A stretch of DNA of 64,000 nucleotides from Picocystis sp. L7 (Eukaryota > Chlorophyta > Picocystophyceae > Picocystales > Picocystaceae), in NCBI GenBank assembly GCA_020975725.1, contig QXJR01000009.1, positions 434,001-498,000 on the forward strand, given 5' to 3'. The position numbers and the translations under genes are program-made. Positions 38,978 through 46,805 of the stretch are shown piece after piece. Under the pieces are notes generated by a model. That model saw nothing but the letters and a program-made list of their open reading frames with translations, was not told where the DNA came from and searched no databases. Position 1 is the first letter of the stretch. The number at the start of each line of letters is the position of its first letter.

Positions 38978-39149
38978 CTCCTCTCGACACGTCCTTGTTC
39001 GTCCACACACACACCCAACCACCTCGCACCATCCCCGTATCCGTCCACGCGGTTATGGTCCCCACATCCGTTCCTCGGGTTCGTTCCAGGGAATGGATGG
39101 GTGTTTCGAGTCGACAGAATCGATCCATCGTCGGATGCGAGGTCGCACG

Positions 39150-40817
39150 ATGGCGCCGAACGTCGTCGCTTGGGAGGCGATGGCGAAGGCTCCGAAGGCG
39201 ATTCTGGACGGATGGAACGCACGTCTGAGCAGGTACCCGCCCACCACGCTGGTGCTGGCCACGGTGGTGGTGTGTTACCTGCTCGGAAAGGCCTTCCGAC
39301 GCATGGACGTGCTTGCGTCCAGGAAAGGATACCGCCACGTGTTCTTTGATGTCGTGACGAAGATGCCGCTCATCAAACAAATCAAAGACAGGGAGAAGAA
39401 AAAAGTCCTTCTGGAACTCCGGAAGACGTTCCAAAAACAGGAAGATCCCGGAGACCCGAGCATCCGGACCCTTCCGAAAGAAGGCCTTCCAGCGAGAGAG
39501 ACGCTGCAAAGAGCGCTTTCGAGGAAAAGGACGGATGTGTCGTGGGAGGAAGGACAGTCCAAATTCTCGGGGACGGTCTACATGGAAGGGAAGAGACACG
39601 AAATGCTCATTGCAGACGTGTACCAGAGCTTCATACATGCCAACCCGCTCCACGGGGATGTATGGCCGTCCGTGGTGAAGATGGAGAACGAGATAGTGGC
39701 CATGACGGCCGGCATGCTGGGCGCAAATGAAGTAGCTGGAGAACGCGATATTTGTGGAAGCTTGACGTCCGGAGGGTCAGAGAGCATCCTCTGTGCGGTC
39801 AAAGCTTCGAGGGACTACATGGCACAAAAGAAGGGAATCCTCTGGCCGGAAATGATCATTGCAGAGTCTGCCCACGCGGCTTTCTGGAAGGCTGCAGAAT
39901 ACTTCCGCATCAAGTTGCACGTCCTGAAAGTCAACAAAGATTACGTGCTGGATGCAAACACAGTTCGCAAGTATTTGTCTTCGAACACAGTGCTGGTTGT
40001 TGCTTCTGCACCGTCCTTTCCTCACGGAGTGGTAGATGAGGTAACCAAGATCGCAGGACTGGCAAAGTCAAAGGGCATCTGCTGCCACGTGGACTGTTGT
40101 TTGGGGGGTTTTTGCTTGCCATTCGTAAGACAGTTGGGATACCCTGTCCCACCCTTTGACTTCTCTGTGGATGGGGTCACCAGTATGTCTGCCGATACCC
40201 ACAAGTTTGGGTTTGCTCCGAAAGGAACCTCGGTAGTTCTTTACTCATCCCGTGAGATACGCATCCATCAGTGGACCAGCGTAGTGGACTGGACAGGAGG
40301 TCTGTACATATCTCCATCCATGGCAGGGAGTAGGCCAGGCGCACTCATCGCTGCGTGCTGGGCCTCCATTATGCACCTGGGGAGGGATGGCTACATGGAA
40401 GCCACGCGGAAGATCATGGTTGCTGCAGAAGAGCTGAAGGACGGGGTGAGTAAAATTGATGGGTTGCATGTAGTTGGGGATCCTGTCATGGGTTGCATAG
40501 CGCTCGCGTCCAACGAGGTCAACATTTATGCAGTGGGAGATATCCTGAAAGAAGATGGATGGCATGTTAATGTGCTACAAAGACCTCCTGCTTTCCATTT
40601 CTGCATCACTGCAGCCAATGCAGGGAGCATCAAATCACTGCTTTGTGATTTGAAGGTAGCAGTGGATACTGTGCGCAAGGACCCCGGCATTGCGACCGAA
40701 GGAACAGCACCCATCTATGGCATGGCGTCTGCGGTACCAGATAGAGGAGCTGTAGAAGATATACTTGCTGCTGCTCAGGATATGATGAGCCGTTTGCCGG
40801 CTCAAACTCGTAATTAA
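39150..40817 (+). CDS. Sphingosine-1-phosphate lyase
   Basis: This ER-bound, PLP-dependent enzyme cleaves phosphorylated sphingoid bases into ethanolamine phosphate and a fatty aldehyde. The 555-residue protein has an N-terminal membrane anchor (TTLVLATVVVCYLLG), then the family blocks FSGTVYMEGKRHEML, HANPLHGDVWPSV, GSLTSGGSESILCAVK, HVDCCLGGFCLPF and SMSADTHKFGFAPKG with the PLP lysine. The C-terminal part holds VNVLQRPPAFHFCIT. Length matches yeast and plant DPL1 proteins. ATG 39150 is chosen; an in-frame ATG at 39135 adds five residues. Confidence 0.95.
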   Translation: MAPNVVAWEAMAKAPKAILDGWNARLSRYPPTTLVLATVVVCYLLGKAFRRMDVLASRKGYRHVFFDVVTKMPLIKQIKDREKKKVLLELRKTFQKQEDPGDPSIRTLPKEGLPARETLQRALSRKRTDVSWEEGQSKFSGTVYMEGKRHEMLIADVYQSFIHANPLHGDVWPSVVKMENEIVAMTAGMLGANEVAGERDICGSLTSGGSESILCAVKASRDYMAQKKGILWPEMIIAESAHAAFWKAAEYFRIKLHVLKVNKDYVLDANTVRKYLSSNTVLVVASAPSFPHGVVDEVTKIAGLAKSKGICCHVDCCLGGFCLPFVRQLGYPVPPFDFSVDGVTSMSADTHKFGFAPKGTSVVLYSSREIRIHQWTSVVDWTGGLYISPSMAGSRPGALIAACWASIMHLGRDGYMEATRKIMVAAEELKDGVSKIDGLHVVGDPVMGCIALASNEVNIYAVGDILKEDGWHVNVLQRPPAFHFCITAANAGSIKSLLCDLKVAVDTVRKDPGIATEGTAPIYGMASAVPDRGAVEDILAAAQDMMSRLPAQTRN

Positions 40818-40861
40818 TAATCTTACCTGCTGCAGATGTTGTTTCTCCTGTGTCCTTCATA

Positions 40862-42253
40862 TCACATATCGTCAAAAGGCATTGGACTCTTTCCGAGAGA
40901 AATATCCACAACACCAGGGCTGGAGGTAATGACTTCCAACATATGCTGACAGACAACACAAACTACGAGAAAAACGCTACACATTCCAAACATCAAAGCC
41001 ATGGGAAACGACGAAACATTGTAAAGCACAACACACACAAACAGGTTGAGTGGAATCCTGAAGAAATTGATGATGGTACTGCGCACTTCTTCTGGTACAT
41101 ACACGCTCCGCATCTTCATCAGGCTTGGCCAGAATACTCCTACACAGATTTCGAACAAGCAGAAACCAACCATCTGCACTTTGCCTGCGATGCTCACCCC
41201 AGTACCTGCCTTGCTGCACGTACCCTCTATACCCCCGACCAACACAGGTGCCATTAGTCCTAAAGCTGAAATGAAATATACATACTGCATAAACTTCTCC
41301 GTGCGAATCGTGCTTGACATCAGGATGTTAGCTATGCTGCTCCCCACCATGGAGGCAAGCATAAAGGTGGCGAATATGAATCCGTGTGGAATCGCCTCAT
41401 CGCACGGTGCCAGAGCTGGTGTCCACAGGAACACAAATGTGTACATCGAGCCCTCGAAGAGAGATTGCATGGCTCCTAACAAAGCTATCTTGCTGTCATT
41501 CCTAATTGCATTGAAAGCTTTAGAAAATTGCGCGCTGAGATTATCGTTCGTTCTGGTGCCATGGTTCTCGGGCCAGGAGAAAAAAATGACGAGCCCACCA
41601 ATGGTCATGACCATGCTTGCAGCATCGAAAGGAGCCACTGGGCCTAGATTCAACGTCCACACAAGCGTGTTTGCAAGCAGCCCTGAAAGTATGGCAATCA
41701 ATCCATTGCCAAAGAAGACGGCTTTCGAAAAGGTGTGACCAAGCCAGCTCCCATCGTAGCCACGCTTGAAGTGTTCGGCCACGAGCCAGGATTCAAAAGC
41801 AGAAAACAACAGCGAGGTTGACACCCCTCCGAGGATCCTCCCGATCATGAGCACCCAATACTTGGACGAATGTTTTGTGAAACAGCTCAGCGTATAAGTG
41901 ATGACGTAAGTGAGCGAAGCCCGTTTCCTTCCCAGTTTGTCGGCGAGTGAGCCTACAACGGTTCCAAAGATCATCGAGGATCCAAACCCAGCGATGAACA
42001 GCCTGCCGATATCTCCCTTGTCGTACCCATAGTGCTGGTACAGTGCATAAACGTAAGGCCCTTGCAGCCAATCTCCGGCCATCATCATGGAATAGACGAC
42101 GAGGTAGTTGTTTCGAAAGGCGATGAACGAGCTCGAGCTGAACATCCCTCCCAGCTGTTTGTTGCTGGCCCGTTTCCGATCGCGTCCGGTGACTTCCAGC
42201 GCCACGCAGGAGAGCGTGAGCACCGCGAACGTGGTCGTGAAGAAGGTTTCCAT
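40862..42253 (-). CDS. Major facilitator protein of the MFSD5/MOT2 (molybdate transporter) family
   Basis: The 463-residue protein has about twelve hydrophobic segments. MOT2/MFSD5 hallmarks are FRNNYLVVYSMMMAGDWLQG, GPYVYALYQHYGY, FIAGFGSSMIFGTVVGSLAD followed by KLGRKRASL (the MFS loop), GGVSTSLLFSAFESWLVAEH, and MQSLFEGSMYTFVFLWTPAL. Chlamydomonas MOT2 takes up molybdate; the substrate of other members is unproven. The start MET at 42253 gives the expected N-terminal helix. The gene converges on sphingosine-1-phosphate lyase, 44 bases apart. Confidence 0.93.
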   Translation of the reverse strand: METFFTTTFAVLTLSCVALEVTGRDRKRASNKQLGGMFSSSSFIAFRNNYLVVYSMMMAGDWLQGPYVYALYQHYGYDKGDIGRLFIAGFGSSMIFGTVVGSLADKLGRKRASLTYVITYTLSCFTKHSSKYWVLMIGRILGGVSTSLLFSAFESWLVAEHFKRGYDGSWLGHTFSKAVFFGNGLIAILSGLLANTLVWTLNLGPVAPFDAASMVMTIGGLVIFFSWPENHGTRTNDNLSAQFSKAFNAIRNDSKIALLGAMQSLFEGSMYTFVFLWTPALAPCDEAIPHGFIFATFMLASMVGSSIANILMSSTIRTEKFMQYVYFISALGLMAPVLVGGIEGTCSKAGTGVSIAGKVQMVGFCLFEICVGVFWPSLMKMRSVYVPEEVRSTIINFFRIPLNLFVCVVLYNVSSFPMALMFGMCSVFLVVCVVCQHMLEVITSSPGVVDISLGKSPMPFDDM

Positions 42254-42765
42254 GGCGTAGGGTCGTCTCTCGACACGCGTTCGCTCGGCTCTTCCACACA
42301 AGCCGAGGAATGCCCAACCGCGACCTTCTTCGCTTCGAACTCGTCCTTCCGAAGGGTCTCCACCCGCCATCCCACGCGGCCCAGAAGGACCGCATGGACA
42401 GGACAGCCTGGTGAGGGAGAAACAGAGGAACCGAAGGGAAAAGACAGCGGTCCCTACGGTCCACGTGCCCCTGTGTGGGTGCCTCGTCGCCAACGGTTCC
42501 GGTCGTCAAGGGGGATCGCAGAAGGTAGGGCGTCTTCTCGAAGGACGGACAGATCCTGCAGAGGAATCGGTCCCCACCCATCGGAGGTGTCCTGTGGACT
42601 GTTCAAGGATTCCAGCCAGAGGCCTTGACCGTTGGGAGACAGACCAAAGTGAAAGAGCACCCCGACAGGACAGCGTGAACAGCCGAAACAACCTGGGACG
42701 TTGTGGTTGACCGAGGTCAGTTCGAAGCGCATGCAGGCACGTCTGGTCGTTACAGTCCCAGATGC
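42254..42765. other. Intergenic with a possible 92-residue ORF
   Basis: 512 bases between the transporter start and the kinase stop. On the reverse strand 42454-42732 an ORF starting MRFELTSVNHNVPGCFGCSR has coding-like codons (CFGCSRCPVGVLFHFGLSPN), but no known domain. An overlapping frame contains SIWDCNDQTCLHALR, which looks like the end of a WD40 repeat. Either could be an exon remnant; neither is secure. The transporter promoter must also lie here. Confidence 0.3.
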
Positions 42766-44385
42766 TCATGCAGACTTTTCTGAATCCGCTTGGCTCCCAC
42801 CGGTCGAGCCCAGACGCTTGCCTCCATCGTTATTCCATCCCATGACCTTCTTAAAAAACACCTTCAACCGCCCCTTCTTCTTGAGCTTGCCCTGTGTCCC
42901 CTGTGATGCCCGCGGGTGATTCGAAGTCTCCACCTGCATACCCTTCCCAGCGTCCGTGAACCTTTTCGCCGTGCTTTCCCCATGCATGATCTCACTGAGC
43001 TGCCAACTGAACGACTTCTGCGAGCTACAGACAGCACGGAAATGGGATCCTTGATGTGCAGGAACGTCGCAAGCCTTCCAATGCTGATTCACCAGCGACA
43101 CGGGCTCATTTTCTTTCCCGGCTGAGGACTGGTCATCTTCCTTGTGGTCCAAACAGGTCAGCTCGGGAAGGACGTGCACCTCAGGAAGGAGACACAGCAG
43201 ACGTGACGGTCGTCTTCTTTTGTTCCTCGCCATGAGCAAAAGGGCCACATCAGCCACGGATAGCCTCGCCGGTTTTACTCCACCATTGACTCCCAGCACA
43301 ACAGAGAAAGGCTGCCTTTGGTTTTCTCGTTGATGCAGGAGCTTGCGTGCTGCAATAACCGCCCTGACCGCCTGCACAAACTTGGACTTCCTGGTTCGGT
43401 TGAATTCAGAAAAGCGTGCGAAGGTGGACGGTGGTAGAGCTTGGTCCTTCATGATGTCGCTCTGACACACCCATGGATCACAGAGGCATTCTTCTGCTGA
43501 AGGACGTTTTTGGGGGTCCACCGTCAACATGCGCTTGACCAGGCGCTTGGCTCCGCTGGAGATACAATCCCACTCCGGATCCTCCAGGCTGTAGTCTCCG
43601 GTTACAATCTGCTGGTACATGATCTTTTCTATCCGGTGGTAGAATGGGAAGTATCCACAAAGCATGATGTACAGGGTCACCCCTAACGACCAAATATCAC
43701 ACTTTTCCGTGTAACCCTTGGTGCCTGACGATAGAACTTCGGGAGCTACGTAGTTCGGTGAGCCGAGCCGCGTTCGGAACATGTCTGTTTCGCCTCGAAG
43801 GTTCTGTCCTGCCGGTTGTAGCTTGTGTCTCGATTTGGCAAATCCGAAATCGATGAGCTTCAGCTCAGCATCCTTCTCCCAGCTTTCGTAGACCAAGTTT
43901 TCGGGTTTGACATCTCTGTGTGCGATACCAAGGCTGTGCATGTGTTTCAGAGCCGAGAGAGTTTTCAGCGCGACCATCCTCGCTTCCTCCTCGCTGAGCG
44001 TTCCAGACTTTTGCAACCTGTCGAAGAGTTCTCCTCCGGTGCAAAGTTCCATGACAGCTGCCGTCCCGTACTTGCCTGGCATGTTCCGGTAGATGGCCAC
44101 GAGCTCCACGATGTTGGGATGCTTCGATTTGGAGAGCAGCAGGCACTCCCGAAAGAAAGACTTTCTGTCTGCTTCCGTCCAGTTTCTGGTGTCGAAGAGT
44201 TTGATTGCGTAGCTGTGGTCCTTCTGTTCCTTCCTTCGTCTCTTGGGGGTTCCCACGACCACCTTTCCTGCCATCCCTTTTCCCAGCGTGGCTCCCATTT
44301 CGAAGTCTTTCTCCACGTTTCCTTCTACCACCTTGGCTCTACCCTTCGCCTCGCCGAACGACGCCTCTCCGGCCACCATCGCCAT
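42766..44385 (-). CDS. CAMK-type serine/threonine protein kinase without EF hands
   Basis: The 539-residue protein has a complete kinase domain at residues about 30-310: glycine loop LGKGMAGKVVVG, YAIKLFD with Lys, catalytic AHRDVKPENL, LIDFGFAKS (DFG), GSPNYVAPEVL and KCDIWSLGVTLYIMLCGYFP. It resembles CDPK/CaMK kinases. The C-terminal 230 residues are basic and Ser-rich, with FNRTRKSKFVQAVRAVIAAR following the domain like an autoinhibitory or calmodulin-binding helix, but no EF-hand loops are visible. Two NWTEADRK-type insertions lie early in the domain. The partner signal is unknown. Confidence 0.9.
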   Translation of the reverse strand: MAMVAGEASFGEAKGRAKVVEGNVEKDFEMGATLGKGMAGKVVVGTPKRRRKEQKDHSYAIKLFDTRNWTEADRKSFFRECLLLSKSKHPNIVELVAIYRNMPGKYGTAAVMELCTGGELFDRLQKSGTLSEEEARMVALKTLSALKHMHSLGIAHRDVKPENLVYESWEKDAELKLIDFGFAKSRHKLQPAGQNLRGETDMFRTRLGSPNYVAPEVLSSGTKGYTEKCDIWSLGVTLYIMLCGYFPFYHRIEKIMYQQIVTGDYSLEDPEWDCISSGAKRLVKRMLTVDPQKRPSAEECLCDPWVCQSDIMKDQALPPSTFARFSEFNRTRKSKFVQAVRAVIAARKLLHQRENQRQPFSVVLGVNGGVKPARLSVADVALLLMARNKRRRPSRLLCLLPEVHVLPELTCLDHKEDDQSSAGKENEPVSLVNQHWKACDVPAHQGSHFRAVCSSQKSFSWQLSEIMHGESTAKRFTDAGKGMQVETSNHPRASQGTQGKLKKKGRLKVFFKKVMGWNNDGGKRLGSTGGSQADSEKSA

Positions 44386-44951
44386 CGCCAGGGATCGCTC
44401 CGACTGGAAGTGACCGTTGGCCTTCCCGCCCTCGGGGGGACCCCAACCGATCGGGGTGAACCTCGTCCCCAGGGCTGGGCGACCCTGGATCCTTCCTTTC
44501 GCCGTCTCCCTTCTCTCCTTATGAAGGCTTCCCTTGTGTCCCTTCTATCCGTTTCCCTTCTATCCGCTCGGCTTTTCCTTTTCTCTCGAAACCAAGCTGA
44601 ACCGCCAGACTGCAGGTGGCGCATGGCGGACGTGCGCACGTGCGCGCCTCTCTTCGCGAAGGCGCCGTCGACTCCGCTCCGTCCGTCCGTCTGAACCTCG
44701 CACGGTGCAGAATTGGAGGGAAAGGGACGACCTGCCGGATCCGAACGTCCCAGCTGCCACGTGGTCGATCCTCGTGCAGTGCACGGACTCGACGAAAAGG
44801 AATCCGAAGCGTCGCGGCTGCGCTTCCCACGACCATTGCTCACGTGCAAGCGCAGATCGTTCGAAAAACGGCTTGGAGATTCGTCTCGAAGCACGCAGGT
44901 GGAGGTCCTGGCCTCCCAACACACGAGACTCGCGGCTCCAGAACGCGAGCG

Positions 44952-44993
44952 AGGTGGAGGTGGAGGTGGAGGTGGAGGTGGAGGTGGAGGTGG
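44952..44993 (+). repeat. Hexanucleotide microsatellite (AGGTGG)7
   Basis: Seven perfect tandem copies of AGGTGG lie 31 bases before the DENN gene start, within the 639-base divergent region between that gene and the kinase. A purine-rich, G-rich strand of this kind can form a G-quadruplex in the 5' UTR. Length variation between strains is likely. Confidence 0.85.
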
Positions 44994-45024
44994 GAGAGGA
45001 ATTTAGATCAAGTGGGAAACTGAC

Positions 45025-46728
45025 ATGGATTCGCGCGCTTTGCTACGAGAGGCGATCCTGTGCACGTGGAGAGAAGGATGCGGACTGAAGACGCTGTGGA
45101 GGATGGATCTGGCGGGACAAGACGGACCAGGAGTAGGTCAGGAACTGCTGGGACACTTCTGCTTCCCAGAACCGGTGCGCAGTAGTGCGGATGCATCTCA
45201 TGAGAACCAAAGCCGGCCTTCGTGCCTCGAACAGCTGCGCCCTGGAGGGCCGAAACAAGTGTTTACGTTTGCGCTGGTCGGCGGAAAGGGCGAAAGGAAG
45301 CATGGAATGGCCATGCGGTACGTCCGAGCCGGTAACACCATGCCCGAATGCATAGGCATCACTTCAGGAGTTCCTTGGTTTGAATTCCTGCATGCCGTTT
45401 TGAAAAATGCAAATCACTTGCTGGCTTCTGGAAGTTCTGCACTTGTGGACAGAAATCTAGAACCCACAAAAGATTGCATACAGCGGGTAGAAAGCTTCTT
45501 CCTGCAACTTAGCAACAGCATTGCCATGGCACAAGAAAGCCATGCTTTGAAAGCTGGACAATGCTTTGGTTTGGGCGATGGCAGGGTGAACGAAAAACCG
45601 CTTCCGTTCCCCATGAAAACTCCTAAGGATCGAGGGCTGGGAATGGACTGCGCAGAAATAGATTTGGTTCCTTTGTTGTGGCAGCTGTCCCCAGAGAATG
45701 TTGCCTTCCTGCTCGGAGCCATCCTGCTTGAAAAAAGGATCGTGGTCATGTCAGACAACATCGAGCTCCTTACCTCCTGTGTCTACATATGTACTGCCAT
45801 CATATTCCCGCTGGACTGGCAGCATGTGTTCCTCCCGTTGCTGCCCGGAAAGTTCTGCGAGTACCTTTCAGCACCTGTACCATTCTTGATGGGAGTACCC
45901 AAAACCGTGTGGAGGCAAATGCCAACAAATCAGAGAAATTCCTCTGCTGTCCTTGTGGACTTAGACAGTGGACAAGTTGGAGGTGACTTGCAAGGCCATG
46001 CACTCCAATCCATGCCCAAAAAATGCACCCAGAATTTGCTTCAAAGGCTGAAAGCTATGTCTGCTTCCCTTGCTGGTCCAAAATCATGTGCAGACAGCTG
46101 GGCCAACGAAGCAGTGCTCTCGGCATTTCTCCAGTTTTACGTCAATCTCCTAGGCAGCTACCAAAGATTCATCCGCAGTGACCCATACGGTCAGAAAGCA
46201 AGGCAGGGTGCCACGAACGAGCGCAAAGGCTTCTGGTTTGATTCACATGGCTTCCTTCAGGCTCAGGAAAAAGGCGACCTGCCATTTCTCTCGCAGTTTA
46301 TAGAAACACAATGTTTCGAAAAGTTTATTTTCGATCGCCTTGAGCAGGTTGGATCAGATTATGCAAGCACATGTCGCTTTGAACATGAAGTTGGTATTCA
46401 CTCAAGACGTGAGAAACAATCAGCAGCATTGGCATATTCAGAATCAGCTTGGACAGGGCTGACGGACTGGAATTCTGTTTGCCAACCTTTCATTGGCACA
46501 ACCATGTTGGGAAGCACAAATAGCTCAGCAGGCACGCACACAGAAACAGCAAAGGCTGAAAGCGCAGGTAGCAACGTCAACGGGGCAGATGTGCCGCACT
46601 TGAGAACAACCAGCCTGATGGACATGGACATGCATGCTCATGCACTGCCAGAAGAGCAGCATTGCTCAGTCATAGAATCTAGCTGTGACCCTGGCAAGTA
46701 TCTTTCGAAGCTCTTAGGTCTAGAGTAA
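45025..46728 (+). CDS. DENN-domain protein (Rab GEF type)
   Basis: The 567-residue protein shows the three-part DENN module. The upstream DENN region contains QVFTFALVGGKGERKHGMAM. The core contains LLWQLSPENVAFLLGAILLE, EKRIVVMSDNIELLTSCVY and PLDWQHVFLPLLPGKFCEYL followed by SAPVPFLMGVP. The downstream part has AFLQFYVNLLGSYQRFI and FIETQCFEKFIFDRL. DENN proteins activate Rab GTPases on membranes. The C-terminal about 90 residues are Ser- and Thr-rich and unstructured. Which Rab is targeted is unknown. GC at third positions drops sharply from the first to the last 500 bases. Confidence 0.9.
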   Translation: MDSRALLREAILCTWREGCGLKTLWRMDLAGQDGPGVGQELLGHFCFPEPVRSSADASHENQSRPSCLEQLRPGGPKQVFTFALVGGKGERKHGMAMRYVRAGNTMPECIGITSGVPWFEFLHAVLKNANHLLASGSSALVDRNLEPTKDCIQRVESFFLQLSNSIAMAQESHALKAGQCFGLGDGRVNEKPLPFPMKTPKDRGLGMDCAEIDLVPLLWQLSPENVAFLLGAILLEKRIVVMSDNIELLTSCVYICTAIIFPLDWQHVFLPLLPGKFCEYLSAPVPFLMGVPKTVWRQMPTNQRNSSAVLVDLDSGQVGGDLQGHALQSMPKKCTQNLLQRLKAMSASLAGPKSCADSWANEAVLSAFLQFYVNLLGSYQRFIRSDPYGQKARQGATNERKGFWFDSHGFLQAQEKGDLPFLSQFIETQCFEKFIFDRLEQVGSDYASTCRFEHEVGIHSRREKQSAALAYSESAWTGLTDWNSVCQPFIGTTMLGSTNSSAGTHTETAKAESAGSNVNGADVPHLRTTSLMDMDMHAHALPEEQHCSVIESSCDPGKYLSKLLGLE

Positions 46729-46805
46729 TGTTGCGTTTGATCAGTTTGCTGCTGGACATGGTCTTGATCTGGCAACAGCTGCAACTCCTTTTGCCTTCGA
46801 GAGCA

